A DNA stretch of 64,000 bases. It comes from Planctomycetota bacterium (GTDB lineage Bacteria; Planctomycetota; Phycisphaerae; UBA1845). The position numbers were made by a program, and so were the translations under genes. Positions 9,181 to 17,769 of this stretch are shown piece after piece; the first letter of the stretch is position 1; every line of letters starts with the position of its first letter. Location of the stretch: assembly GCA_030616775.1 (NCBI GenBank), contig JAUWWQ010000004.1, positions 1-64,000 on the forward strand, read 5' to 3'. The notes beneath the pieces are model-generated. The model worked only from the letters and a program-made list of their open reading frames with translations. It had not been told where the DNA came from and did no database searches.

Positions 9181-9852
9181 ATGGCGGTAGCGGCGGAGTT
9201 CACCTCACGAGGTTCTGATCGGCTTTCCGCCAGTCTCGGAGCGACGATGGATGCACCAGACGCAGTGCACAGACATTGGCAACACGGTCGCGGCGGAACT
9301 GAAATCGTCATTGTTGGGCTGGGGAACGAGATCGCCGGCGACGACGCGGTCGGCATTCTGGCCGCCCGGCGGTTACACGGCCTGCTAGCGGGGCGATCTG
9401 ATGTGGAGGTCGTCGAATTGCCCTGGGCGGGTTTTCATTTATTGAGTGTGCTGCGCGGCCGTCAACGCGCGATCCTGATAGACAGTTTGTATAGTCGGCG
9501 ATATCCACCTGGTACCGTTGTACGCCTGTCTGAAGACGATTTCGCCGGTTCGGTCCGGCTCAACTCCTTTCATGATGTAAACTATCCGACGGCGATGGCC
9601 CTGGGTCGTGCGGTCGGATGGCCGATGCCTGACCAAGTCGAGATTTACGCCGTGGAGGGGGAGTCGTTTCTGGATTTCACGACGCGGCTGACGCCGGCTG
9701 TGTGGGAAGGGCTAGACGAGGTGGTGTGCATGGTGACGGCTTCGCTAGAACATCAAAACGCCGAAACAAGAAAATGTCCGGGCATCGCGCCGCAGGCCCG
9801 TGCGGCATCGCGTACGCAATGTCTTGACACTTTGACTTTTGCAACGAGGTGA
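9181..9852 (+). CDS. Hydrogenase maturation protease (HyaD/HycI family)
   Basis: 223 residues. The family core is clear: IVIVGLGNEIAGDDAVGI (nickel-binding acidic residue in DD), a second acidic position in AILIDSLYS, and the metal-ligand His in NSFHDVNYPTAMA. It removes the C-terminal tail of the hydrogenase large subunit after nickel insertion; here the substrate is most likely the product of 15696-17207. The ATG at 9181 follows GGAG at a good distance. About 40 residues precede the usual first strand and 50 follow the domain, making it longer than most relatives (about 150-190). It begins the hdr-mvh run, ending 3 bases before hdrC. Confidence 0.9.
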   Translation: MAVAAEFTSRGSDRLSASLGATMDAPDAVHRHWQHGRGGTEIVIVGLGNEIAGDDAVGILAARRLHGLLAGRSDVEVVELPWAGFHLLSVLRGRQRAILIDSLYSRRYPPGTVVRLSEDDFAGSVRLNSFHDVNYPTAMALGRAVGWPMPDQVEIYAVEGESFLDFTTRLTPAVWEGLDEVVCMVTASLEHQNAETRKCPGIAPQARAASRTQCLDTLTFATR

Positions 9853-9855
9853 TCC

Positions 9856-10527
9856 ATGCCTTGGCCAACTGGCTTGGAGTCGCTACCGCCGGAACCTGGC
9901 ATCTTCGGCAAGACTGAGCGCGAGATGCAGGAGGCGTTTCTGGCTGAGATCGACCGGATTCCCGGGGGTGAGCGGCTGCGGCGGTGCATTCAGTGCGGCA
10001 CTTGCACCGGATCGTGTCCGGTGAGCTACGCAATGGACCTCACGCCACGGGAGGTGGTGGCCTATTTCCGGGCTGGCGCTATCGATATGATCCTTCGTAG
10101 CCGAACGATCTGGGTGTGCGCTTCGTGCTACCAGTGCACTACGCGGTGTCCAGCCGGCATCAAGATCACGGATCTGCTTTACGCGTTGAAGCGCGTCGGG
10201 TTCGACCAGCGGGCTTTCCCGGAGAAGTTCCCCGTCTACGTGATGTCCGAGACGTTTGTGGGGCAGATCAAGAAGTACGGTCGTAACCACGAGGCGGAAC
10301 TGCTCCGCAAGTATTTCCTCAAAACGGGTGTCATGCGGATGATCAAACAGGTGCCCTTGGCGCTAAGACTCTTTCGCAAGGGCAGAATCAAGCTAACCGC
10401 CTCCAAGATCAGGGGGATCGAGGGTTTGCGGAAGATGATCGCCCGGGCCGAGCAGCTTGATGAACCACGACTCGTCGAGGAGGTCCAGCCGCTCACCCGC
10501 GCCGTGGGTTATCAGGCGATTGGCTGA
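9856..10527 (+). CDS. hdrC: Heterodisulfide reductase subunit C (HdrC-like)
   Basis: 223 residues. Two [4Fe-4S] motifs are intact: CIQCGTCTGSCP near residues 44-55 and CASCYQCTTRCP near residues 90-101. The spacing and the intervening ...TPREVVAYFRAGAIDMIL... are typical of HdrC. It carries electrons between HdrA and the HdrB catalytic subunit in the cytoplasm. It is the second gene of the run and is followed by an 85-base gap before hdrB. Confidence 0.93.
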   Translation: MPWPTGLESLPPEPGIFGKTEREMQEAFLAEIDRIPGGERLRRCIQCGTCTGSCPVSYAMDLTPREVVAYFRAGAIDMILRSRTIWVCASCYQCTTRCPAGIKITDLLYALKRVGFDQRAFPEKFPVYVMSETFVGQIKKYGRNHEAELLRKYFLKTGVMRMIKQVPLALRLFRKGRIKLTASKIRGIEGLRKMIARAEQLDEPRLVEEVQPLTRAVGYQAIG

Positions 10528-10612
10528 CGACGAGGTCGCACGGGGCATGCGAGCCCTTGCCCAGTCGGGTTTGGCTCTGTTGCACGGAACGGGGCAGCCA
10601 TAAAGGTGGAAC

Positions 10613-11581
10613 ATGGAATACTCCTACTATCCCGGATGTAGTCTTCACGCCACAGGAGTGGCATACGACAAGTCAATGCAGGCAACGTTCAAGGCGCTGG
10701 ACGCCGGTCTCATCGAACTCGACGACTGGAACTGTTGCGGCGCTACGGCCTACATGTCGGTGAAGGAGACCGTTGCCTTCACGGTATCGGCGAGAAATCT
10801 GGCACTGGCGGAAAGGGCGGGCCGGGACATCGTGACTCCTTGTAGTGCTTGCTGGTGCGTGTTGAACAAGACGCGCATGTACATGAGAAAGCTCCCGGAG
10901 CTTCGCCAGCATGTTGAAGAATCGCTGAGGGAAGCGGGGATGACCTGCAAGTTCGATCTGCCGGTGCGACATCCCCTTGAGGTGTTGGTCAACGACTTCG
11001 GCATCGACCAGCTCGCGTCGCGATCGGTGAGAAGCCTCAATGGACTTCGCGTGGCCTGCTACTACGGCTGCCAGATCGTCCGGCCTGAGCGGGCTCTGGA
11101 GGAGGACCAGGAAGTCCCGATGGCGTTGGAGAATCTGCTGGCGGGTCTGGGCGCGACGCCCGTGCCGTTTTCGCCGAAGGTCCGCTGTTGCGGGGGGATG
11201 TTGGTGGCAACGTTCGAAAGTGTTGCCCGAGAGTTGACCGGCAGATTGGTTGAATGGGCTCGTGTGGAGGGGGCCGATTGCATCGCCACCACGTGCCCGC
11301 TGTGCCAGGCGAACCTGGAAGTATTGCAAGAGGGCGGCAATGGCGAGGGGACGGCCAAACCGCCTGTCCCGGCGGTGTATTTCACGCAACTTGTGGGCAT
11401 GGCTCTGGGTTGCAGTGAACGAGAGGTGGGATTGCACCACAACATGATTCCGCTGAAGTTTGAATTCCCCCAGATGGAGAAACCGACGACCCAGCACTCC
11501 CCTGTTTCCCCCCTTGGCAAGGGGGGAAACAGGGGAGTGGCGGAGCCGGCGCCTACAACGGAGGCGGCAAGCAATGTCTGA
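10613..11581 (+). CDS. hdrB: Heterodisulfide reductase subunit B (HdrB-like)
   Basis: 322 residues with two complete CCG domains. Cys motifs in order are YPGCSLHATG, NCCGATAY, CSACWCVLN, CYYGCQIVRP, RCCGGMLVA and TTCPLCQANLE, which is the ligand set of the two non-cubane [4Fe-4S] clusters of HdrB. It should reduce a disulfide or related sulfur compound; the substrate here is unknown because the organism is bacterial. The last 28 residues or so are an odd Pro/Gly tail encoded by a perfect palindrome at 11495-11539. The stop overlaps the hdrA start by 8 bases. Confidence 0.93.
   Translation: MEYSYYPGCSLHATGVAYDKSMQATFKALDAGLIELDDWNCCGATAYMSVKETVAFTVSARNLALAERAGRDIVTPCSACWCVLNKTRMYMRKLPELRQHVEESLREAGMTCKFDLPVRHPLEVLVNDFGIDQLASRSVRSLNGLRVACYYGCQIVRPERALEEDQEVPMALENLLAGLGATPVPFSPKVRCCGGMLVATFESVARELTGRLVEWARVEGADCIATTCPLCQANLEVLQEGGNGEGTAKPPVPAVYFTQLVGMALGCSEREVGLHHNMIPLKFEFPQMEKPTTQHSPVSPLGKGGNRGVAEPAPTTEAASNV
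11495..11539. repeat. Perfect 45-base palindrome inside the 3' end of hdrB
   Basis: Arms of 19 bases (cactcccctgtttcccccc and its exact complement) flank TTGGCAA, whose outer TTG/CAA can also pair. It encodes the peptide SPLGKGGNRG near the HdrB C-terminus. Its form resembles dispersed palindromic repeats whose translations include SPxxKGG-type peptides; such elements often sit in gene tails. It could also form an mRNA hairpin just before the hdrA start at 11574. Confidence 0.75.
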
Positions 11582-14084
11582 GTCTGACGAAGCCCGAATA
11601 GGTGTATACATCTGTCACTGCGGCGTGAACATCTCCCAGACGGTCGACGTGGCGTTGTGCCGCGACTTCGCCGAGCAGCGTCCCGGTGTGGCTGTCGCAC
11701 AGGACTACAAGTTCATGTGCTCGAACACCGGCCAGGAGCTGATCCAAGACGATATCAAGGAAAAGGACCTCAACCGCGTCGTCGTCGCCGCCTGCTCACC
11801 CTTGATGCACGAGATTACGTTCCGCACCGCATGCGAGGAGGCCGGGTTAAACAAGTATCTGTTCCAGATGTCCAACATACGCGAGCAGTGCGCCTGGGTC
11901 CACGACGACCGGGCGCTGGCCACCGAGAAGGCCCGCGCACTGATAAATGCCGCCATCCGCCGCGTCGAATACCAGGAGCCCCTCACGCCGATGGTGGCCA
12001 AGATCAATCCGGCCACGTTGGTCATCGGGGCGGGAATCGCCGGAATACAGGCCTCGCTCGAACTCGCCGAGACAGGCCATCCGGTCTATCTCGTGGAGCG
12101 CGAACCGACCATCGGCGGCAAGATGGCGTTGTTCGACAAAACCTTCCCGACGCTCGATTGCGCCGCCTGCATTCTGACGCCGAAGATGGTCTCGATCAGC
12201 CACCGCCGAAACATCAACCTGCTGACTTGGCACGAGATCGAGGAGGTCTCGGGCTATATCGGGAATTACAAGGTCAGGATCCGAAAGAAGCCGCGTTACG
12301 TCGATCCGGGCTTGTGCACTGGCTGTGGCCAATGCACAAGCCACTGTCCGGCAACGCGTCTTCCCTCGCGCCGCCAGATCCTCAACGGCAGCAAGGTCAT
12401 GGCTGAGGTCTTTCCGAGACGTACCGACGGCAACGGCAACGGTCGCCAAATCCCTCGCCGGGCATTTCGCCCCGAGGAGTCCCTCTTGCATCCCGACGCG
12501 GTCACAGGAATCCCGCCAGTCGAACGTGCTAGGAATTTCACAGACGACGTCGAATTCGCTGGCGACATGAAGAAGTTCGAGCGCCCCGGGAAACCCGGCC
12601 CGTCGCCAATGCAACGCTACCTGAGGGTCGTCAAGGCTTTCCAGAAGATGAGCGCAGACAAAAAGGAGAGAACACGAACTGGCCAGTGCAACGGGTGTGG
12701 TCTATGCGTGGAAATCTGTAACGGGCTCGTTGGTGCCAAGGCCATCCGCATGGCGGAAGTCGGTCAAAACGACCAGGGCAAGGAGGTCCGACGCCCCTTC
12801 CTCGCATCCTTGGAAGCGTGCATCGGATGCGGGGCCTGCGCCCATGTTTGCCCCACGGGCTATATGAGCGTACGGGATATCTCCCAAGAAGAGGGTCGTG
12901 TGCCCGAATACTCGTCGAGCAACAGGACGGCCATCTACCTTCCGTTTCCGCAGGCAGTCCCGAAAGTCCCGCTCATCGACCCCAAAGCCTGCATCCACAT
13001 GCAGACCGGGGGATGTGGGGTCTGCGAAAGCGTCTGCGAACCGCAGGCGATCAACTTCGACGACGGGGAGGAGATCAAGGAGATCGAAGTGGGTCAGATC
13101 CTGGTCTCCACCGGATATCAGACCTTTGATGCCCGGGTGATGGCACAATACGGATACGGACGTCTGGACAACGTCGTAACTGCCTTGGACTTTGAACAGA
13201 TGCTGTGCTCGACCGGGCCGACGGCGGGCAAAGTGCTGATGAAAAACGGCGAGGAGCCCCGAGCGATCGGCATCGTGCACTGCGTGGGCTCACGCGACGA
13301 GAACCACCACCGTTACTGTTCCCGGGTCTGCTGCATGTACGCCTTGAAATTCGCCCACTTGGTCAAGGACCGGACTGATGCGCAGGTCTATCAATTCTAT
13401 ATCGACATGCGAGCCTTCGGCAAGGGCTACGAGGAGTTCTACAGCCGCGTGCTTGACGAGGGCGCGAATATCATCCGCGGCAAGGTGGGTGAAGTGGTTC
13501 CGGCGCGATACCGGTACGCCTTTGGCGACGAAGGATGCCTGATTATCCGGTGCGAGGATACCTTGGTGGGTAAGTTCCGCGAGATTCCGGTGGATATGTT
13601 GATCCTCTGCAACGCCATCGAGCCCCAGGAAGATTGCGGCAAGTTGGCCAACACGCTGGGCCTTAGCCGATCACCTGACGGCTTCTTCCTCGAACGGCAT
13701 CCCAAGCTGGACCCCGTCGGAACGTACAGTGACGGTATCTATCTCGCGGGTGCTTGCCAGGGGCCCAAGGATATTCCCGATAGCGTTGCCCAGGCCCAGG
13801 CCGCCGCCGCTCGAATCCTCGCAACGATCAGCAAAGGTGAGGTTCTGATCGATCCGATCCGCGCTGAGATCAATGAGGATAATTGCTCCGGTTGCCGCAT
13901 GTGCAACAGCTTGTGCCCGTATCAGGCGATCACGTTTGATGAGGAAAAGCAGGTCAGCACTGTGAACGAAACGCTGTGCAAGGGTTGCGGCACATGCGTC
14001 GCGGCGTGTCCGGCCGGGGCCATTGCCGGATTGGGCTTCACCGACGACCAGATTCTCGCAGAATTGGAGGCGATCCTCGTGTAG
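11574..14084 (+). CDS. hdrA: Heterodisulfide reductase subunit A (HdrA-like) with an inserted ferredoxin module
   Basis: 836 residues from the ATG at 11574, which gives the normal HdrA opening IGVYICHCGVNI. Then come the FAD-binding VIGAGIAGIQASLELAETG (149-168), EPTIGGKMALFDKTFPTLDC, a CTGCGQCTSHCP cluster (248-259), and the conserved IYLPFPQAVPKVP near 454-466. Between residues about 260 and 440 lies a Pro/Arg-rich linker plus an extra two-cluster ferredoxin (CNGCGLCVEIC at 372, CIGCGACAHVCP at 416). The C-terminus has two more [4Fe-4S] motifs (CSGCRMCNSLCP, CKGCGTCVAACP). It is the flavin-based electron-bifurcating subunit, linking MvhD to HdrBC. The insertion makes it longer than the roughly 650 residues common in methanogens. 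Confidence 0.92.
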   Translation: MSESDEARIGVYICHCGVNISQTVDVALCRDFAEQRPGVAVAQDYKFMCSNTGQELIQDDIKEKDLNRVVVAACSPLMHEITFRTACEEAGLNKYLFQMSNIREQCAWVHDDRALATEKARALINAAIRRVEYQEPLTPMVAKINPATLVIGAGIAGIQASLELAETGHPVYLVEREPTIGGKMALFDKTFPTLDCAACILTPKMVSISHRRNINLLTWHEIEEVSGYIGNYKVRIRKKPRYVDPGLCTGCGQCTSHCPATRLPSRRQILNGSKVMAEVFPRRTDGNGNGRQIPRRAFRPEESLLHPDAVTGIPPVERARNFTDDVEFAGDMKKFERPGKPGPSPMQRYLRVVKAFQKMSADKKERTRTGQCNGCGLCVEICNGLVGAKAIRMAEVGQNDQGKEVRRPFLASLEACIGCGACAHVCPTGYMSVRDISQEEGRVPEYSSSNRTAIYLPFPQAVPKVPLIDPKACIHMQTGGCGVCESVCEPQAINFDDGEEIKEIEVGQILVSTGYQTFDARVMAQYGYGRLDNVVTALDFEQMLCSTGPTAGKVLMKNGEEPRAIGIVHCVGSRDENHHRYCSRVCCMYALKFAHLVKDRTDAQVYQFYIDMRAFGKGYEEFYSRVLDEGANIIRGKVGEVVPARYRYAFGDEGCLIIRCEDTLVGKFREIPVDMLILCNAIEPQEDCGKLANTLGLSRSPDGFFLERHPKLDPVGTYSDGIYLAGACQGPKDIPDSVAQAQAAAARILATISKGEVLIDPIRAEINEDNCSGCRMCNSLCPYQAITFDEEKQVSTVNETLCKGCGTCVAACPAGAIAGLGFTDDQILAELEAILV

Positions 14085-14161
14085 CGGCCGGCCGGTGCCC
14101 GTCACATGCGGCGGGCCCCGGCGATGACACCGAACAGTACCAGTGCCATTGAGGCAAAACC

Positions 14162-14635
14162 ATGACAACAGTGACAACCTCCGCTCCGAAAACCGAGACT
14201 AGCGCAGGGGCGGCCTCCGACAAGGACACGGCTTGGAAGCCAAAGATCGTGGCATTCCTGTGTAACTGGTGCAGCTACACCGGTGCCGACCTCGCAGGCG
14301 TGTCTCGGTTGAAGTGGTCTCCCTACGTCCGTGTCATCCGCGTCATGTGCTCGGGTCGAATGGATCCCACCTTTGTGCTCGAGGCCTTCCGGAAGGGCGC
14401 CGACGGGGTGATCGTCTCCGGGTGCCACCCCGGTGACTGCCATTACGTGGAGGGCAATTACAAGGCCATGCGGCGTGTACATCTCATCAGACGGCTATTG
14501 ATCGACTACGGGGTCGATCCGCGCCGGCTCAAGTTGACCTGGGTCTCCGCCAGCGAAGGTGACATTTGGGCGGAAGTGACCAACGAAATGGCCGAAACGA
14601 TTAAATCGCTTGGTCCCCTAAGGTTGGAAAAATGA
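14162..14635 (+). CDS. mvhD: MvhD-like hydrogenase iron-sulfur subunit
   Basis: 157 residues. It has IVAFLCNWCSYTGADLAG, RVMCSGRMDP and DGVIVSGCHPGDCHYVEGN, the five-Cys pattern of the MvhD [2Fe-2S] subunit. It passes electrons from the hydrogenase subunits to HdrA. It lies 77 bases after hdrA; its stop overlaps the mvhG start in ATGA. Confidence 0.94.
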   Translation: MTTVTTSAPKTETSAGAASDKDTAWKPKIVAFLCNWCSYTGADLAGVSRLKWSPYVRVIRVMCSGRMDPTFVLEAFRKGADGVIVSGCHPGDCHYVEGNYKAMRRVHLIRRLLIDYGVDPRRLKLTWVSASEGDIWAEVTNEMAETIKSLGPLRLEK

Positions 14636-15699
14636 GTGAGTCAGCAGAAAAGCAATCGTCGGACCCGGCGCCGGCCGCTGCCAAACCGAAGCTGGCGCTT
14701 TATTGGGCAGCATCGTGCGGCGGGTGCGAGATCGCCGTCCTCGACATCGAGGAGAAGATCCTCGATGTGGCCGCAAACTTCGACATCGTCTTCTGGCCCG
14801 TCGCCATGGACTTCAAGACCAAGGACGTGGAGGCGATGGAGGATGGTGAGATCACCCTGTGTCTGTTCAACGGGGCGATCCGAAACGACGACAACGAATA
14901 CATGGCCAAGCTCCTTCGCCGTAAGGCCAAGGTGCTGGTGGCCTTCGGCTCGTGTGCCTGCGAGGGGTGCATCCCCGCACTGAGTAATGCCACGAGCAAG
15001 AAGGAAACGTTCGACTGGGTCTATCACAAGTCGCCGTCCACAGATAACGCCGAGGGCGTCGAGCCGCAGATTAAGACCAAGGTCAACGGGTTTGACCTCG
15101 AGCTGCCCAAGTTTTGGGAAACCGTGCGATCGCTCGATCAGATCGTCGACGTGGACTACTACGTGCCCGGTTGTCCGCCCCAGGCGCATCAGATTTGGGC
15201 GGTTCTCGAAACGGTGATCGACATCCTAAAAAATGGCAAACCGCTGCCGCCGAAGGGAACCGTCCTCGGCGCCGGTCAGAAGACGGTCTGCGACGAATGC
15301 CCACGCACCCGCGAAGAAAAGAAGATCAAGAAGTTTTTTCGGCCGCACGAGATCATTCCTGATCCCGACAAGTGCTTACTGGACCAGGGCATCCTGTGTA
15401 TGGGCCCAGCCACCCGCGATGGTTGTGACGCCAGGTGTCCTTCGGTGTGTATGCCGTGCCGCGGTTGCTACGGCCTGCCGCCCAATTCACGGGATCAGGG
15501 TGCTAAGATGATCTCAGCCCTGGCATCGGTCATTGACTCGGAAGACCCGGAGGAGGTCGACAAGATCCTGGACGGCATCGTCGATCCAATCGGGTCGTTC
15601 TACCGGTTCTCGCTGGCCAAGGCCACGCTCGGTCGAAAGCTCACGCAACGCCCCGAAACCCCACAGGCCCAGCCTCAACTTGAGGAGGTTGCAAAATGA
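14632..15699 (+). CDS. mvhG: NiFe hydrogenase small subunit (MvhG-like)
   Basis: 355 residues. The proximal-cluster motifs ASCGGCEIAVLDIEE and AFGSCACEGCIPALSN are present, followed by YVPGCPPQAHQIW. A Cys-rich C-terminal part (DECPRTREE, LCMGPATRDGCDARCPSVCMPCRG in two pieces) supplies the remaining clusters. There is no twin-arginine signal, consistent with a cytoplasmic group 3 enzyme. It starts within the mvhD stop (ATGA) and ends within the mvhA start, so the three are coupled. Confidence 0.95.
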   Translation: MSESAEKQSSDPAPAAAKPKLALYWAASCGGCEIAVLDIEEKILDVAANFDIVFWPVAMDFKTKDVEAMEDGEITLCLFNGAIRNDDNEYMAKLLRRKAKVLVAFGSCACEGCIPALSNATSKKETFDWVYHKSPSTDNAEGVEPQIKTKVNGFDLELPKFWETVRSLDQIVDVDYYVPGCPPQAHQIWAVLETVIDILKNGKPLPPKGTVLGAGQKTVCDECPRTREEKKIKKFFRPHEIIPDPDKCLLDQGILCMGPATRDGCDARCPSVCMPCRGCYGLPPNSRDQGAKMISALASVIDSEDPEEVDKILDGIVDPIGSFYRFSLAKATLGRKLTQRPETPQAQPQLEEVAK

Positions 15700-17207
15700 A
15701 GACCATCAAGATCGATCCTATCACCCGGCTGGAAGGTCACGGCAAGATCGACATCTTTGTGGATGATAACGGGGACGTTGCGGATTGCTTTTTCGTCGTT
15801 CCGGAGCTACGCGGGTTTGAGCAATTCTGTGTGGGACGCCCTGTCGAAGAGATGCCGCGCATCACCTCGCGCATCTGCGGCGTGTGCAGCGAGGCGCACC
15901 ACATCGCCGCAGCCAAGGCCTGCGACGCGACGTATCACGTGGACCCGCCACCGGCGGCCAAGAAGCTCCGCGAGTTGCTCTATTCCGCCTTTATGACGGG
16001 CGATCACGCGACGCACTTTTTCATCCTGGCGGCACCTGACTTCGTGCTGGGACCTGACGCCCACCCCGCCCAGCGAAACATCTTGGGGCTGATTCAGAAA
16101 GTGGGGATTGACGCCGGCAAGACGGTGATTGGCGCCCGCGCCGCCGCACACGAGATTGTCAAGATCATAGGCGGCAAGACGATCCACATGATCAGCGCAA
16201 TTCCCGGCGGCGTGTCGAAAGCCCTGAGCAAAGAGGAGCGAGATCGGATTGTCGAGTTGACCAAGCAGCTTGTTGAATTCGGCAAGTTCACTGTCGACAT
16301 CCTCAATAAGGTCGTGCTGGCCGACAAGCAGTACGTGGATCTCATCCTCTCGGACATGTACACCCACAATACGCATTACATGGGCACGGTGGATGAGAAC
16401 AACCACATCAACTTCTACGAGGGCAAAATCCGCGTCGTCGATCCCAACGGGAAGGAAGTGGCTGAGTACGGCGCCCAGGACTACCTCTCGCACATTGCCG
16501 AGCACGTTGAGAAGTGGTCATACCTGAAATTCCCGTACCTCAAGGCACGGGGCTGGAAGGGCTTCGTGGACGGGGCCGACAGCGGCGTCTATCGCGCGAC
16601 ACCGCTCTCGCGTTTGAACGTCGCCGACGGCATGGCCACGCCACTGGCGCAGGCCGAATACGAGCGATTCTACGAAACGCTCACCAAGGACAAGAGCGGC
16701 AGGACGCTCGTCCACCAGACGCTCGCCACCCACTGGGCGCGCGTCGTGGAGTTGGTCTACGCCGCCGAGCGGACGCTCGAACTGGCGACCGACGAGGAGA
16801 TCCTCGACCCGAATGTCCGCACCGTGCCGACTGAGACGCCGACCGAAGGCGTCGGTAGCGTCGAGGCCCCGCGAGGTACGTTGACCCATCATTACATGAC
16901 CGATGAACGCGGCATCTTGAAGAGGGTAAACCTGATCGTCGGTACCACGAACAATCACGCCGCCATTTGCATGTCGATTAAGAAGGCAGCGCAGGGGCTG
17001 ATCAAGAAGGGCGTCGAGATCACCGAGGGCTTGCTGAATCGTATCGAGATGGCGTTCCGCGCTTACGACCCGTGCTTCGGATGCGCGACTCACTCACTAC
17101 CCGGACAAATGCCGATGACCGTCCGGCTTCGCAACGCCCGCGGTGAGGTCCTGTTGGAGAAGACGCGCGGGAACACACGACTCCCCCTGGGATACACCAA
17201 GAGGTAG
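15696..17207 (+). CDS. mvhA: NiFe hydrogenase large subunit (MvhA-like)
   Basis: 503 residues. It opens with IDPITRLEGHGKIDIFVD and carries both Ni-binding Cys pairs: RICGVCSEAHH near residue 60 and DPCFGCATHS near residue 457. The 37 residues after the last His are probably the tail removed by the protease at 9181-9852. It catalyses H2 oxidation or formation. Context with hdrABC and mvhDG indicates a group 3c, ferredoxin-coupled, bifurcating enzyme. Assignment of the group is by gene order, not by a phylogeny. Confidence 0.96.
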   Translation: MKTIKIDPITRLEGHGKIDIFVDDNGDVADCFFVVPELRGFEQFCVGRPVEEMPRITSRICGVCSEAHHIAAAKACDATYHVDPPPAAKKLRELLYSAFMTGDHATHFFILAAPDFVLGPDAHPAQRNILGLIQKVGIDAGKTVIGARAAAHEIVKIIGGKTIHMISAIPGGVSKALSKEERDRIVELTKQLVEFGKFTVDILNKVVLADKQYVDLILSDMYTHNTHYMGTVDENNHINFYEGKIRVVDPNGKEVAEYGAQDYLSHIAEHVEKWSYLKFPYLKARGWKGFVDGADSGVYRATPLSRLNVADGMATPLAQAEYERFYETLTKDKSGRTLVHQTLATHWARVVELVYAAERTLELATDEEILDPNVRTVPTETPTEGVGSVEAPRGTLTHHYMTDERGILKRVNLIVGTTNNHAAICMSIKKAAQGLIKKGVEITEGLLNRIEMAFRAYDPCFGCATHSLPGQMPMTVRLRNARGEVLLEKTRGNTRLPLGYTKR

Positions 17208-17237
17208 TTAAACGCCAAGAGAAGGAGCGGCGCACTC

Positions 17238-17630
17238 ATGAGCAAGAGGACCTTTACGACACGGATTCTGTTCTTCGAAGGGGTTGGGTTCGTCTTGATA
17301 CTCGTCCTGCTATGGCTGAACGAGTTGCTGGATCTTCCGCATCGGCTGTTAGGAGCGCCCTCCACACCAGTGAACTGGCGTGAAAGCATCTTGGAGTCGG
17401 TCCTGGTCCTTGCCCTTGCGGCTGTCATCCTGTTGTGGACATACTGGGCACTGGCGAGGATTCGCCACCTGGAAGGATTCGTGCCCATTTGCCTGAACTG
17501 TAAGAGGGTTGACGCAAGCGGCAAATGGATCCCCATCGAGGTGTACATTACTGAACATTCAGAAGCAGTGTTGTCTCACAGCGTATGCCCGGAATGCAAG
17601 GAGAAGCATTACGCGAAGGTCTTGAAATAG
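17238..17630 (+). CDS. Small two-helix membrane protein with a C-terminal zinc-ribbon-like domain
   Basis: 130 residues. Two membrane helices (about 10-28 and 50-70) precede a domain with CLNCKRVDASGKWIPIE, a YITEHSEAVLSHSVCPECK segment and four Cys. This domain is familiar from the ends of many bacterial histidine kinases and cyclic-di-GMP proteins, but here no enzymatic domain is attached. AAGGAG precedes the ATG. It follows mvhA by 30 bases on the same strand, so it may be co-transcribed. No function can be assigned beyond a possible metal- or redox-responsive membrane protein. Confidence 0.65.
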   Translation: MSKRTFTTRILFFEGVGFVLILVLLWLNELLDLPHRLLGAPSTPVNWRESILESVLVLALAAVILLWTYWALARIRHLEGFVPICLNCKRVDASGKWIPIEVYITEHSEAVLSHSVCPECKEKHYAKVLK

Positions 17631-17653
17631 AAGTGATTTCGGAGGTTCGGCTA

Positions 17654-17706
17654 TGTGTAATGACAGACGCTCGCGGAGGCGGGGCCCCGGTGCGCTGGTA
17701 CACATT
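17654..17706 (+). repeat. 53-base direct repeat, copy 1
   Basis: It matches 22836-22888 at 47 of 53 positions, in the same orientation, and all six differences are transitions. The ends read TGTGTAATGACAG and ACACATT. It lies in non-coding DNA just beyond the 3' end of hypB. Confidence 0.8.
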
Positions 17707-17769
17707 CGCCCGACGAATACCGCTGCATAGATGGGCTGGGCGCTCTTGCCCAGGCAGGATCATTCTCTG

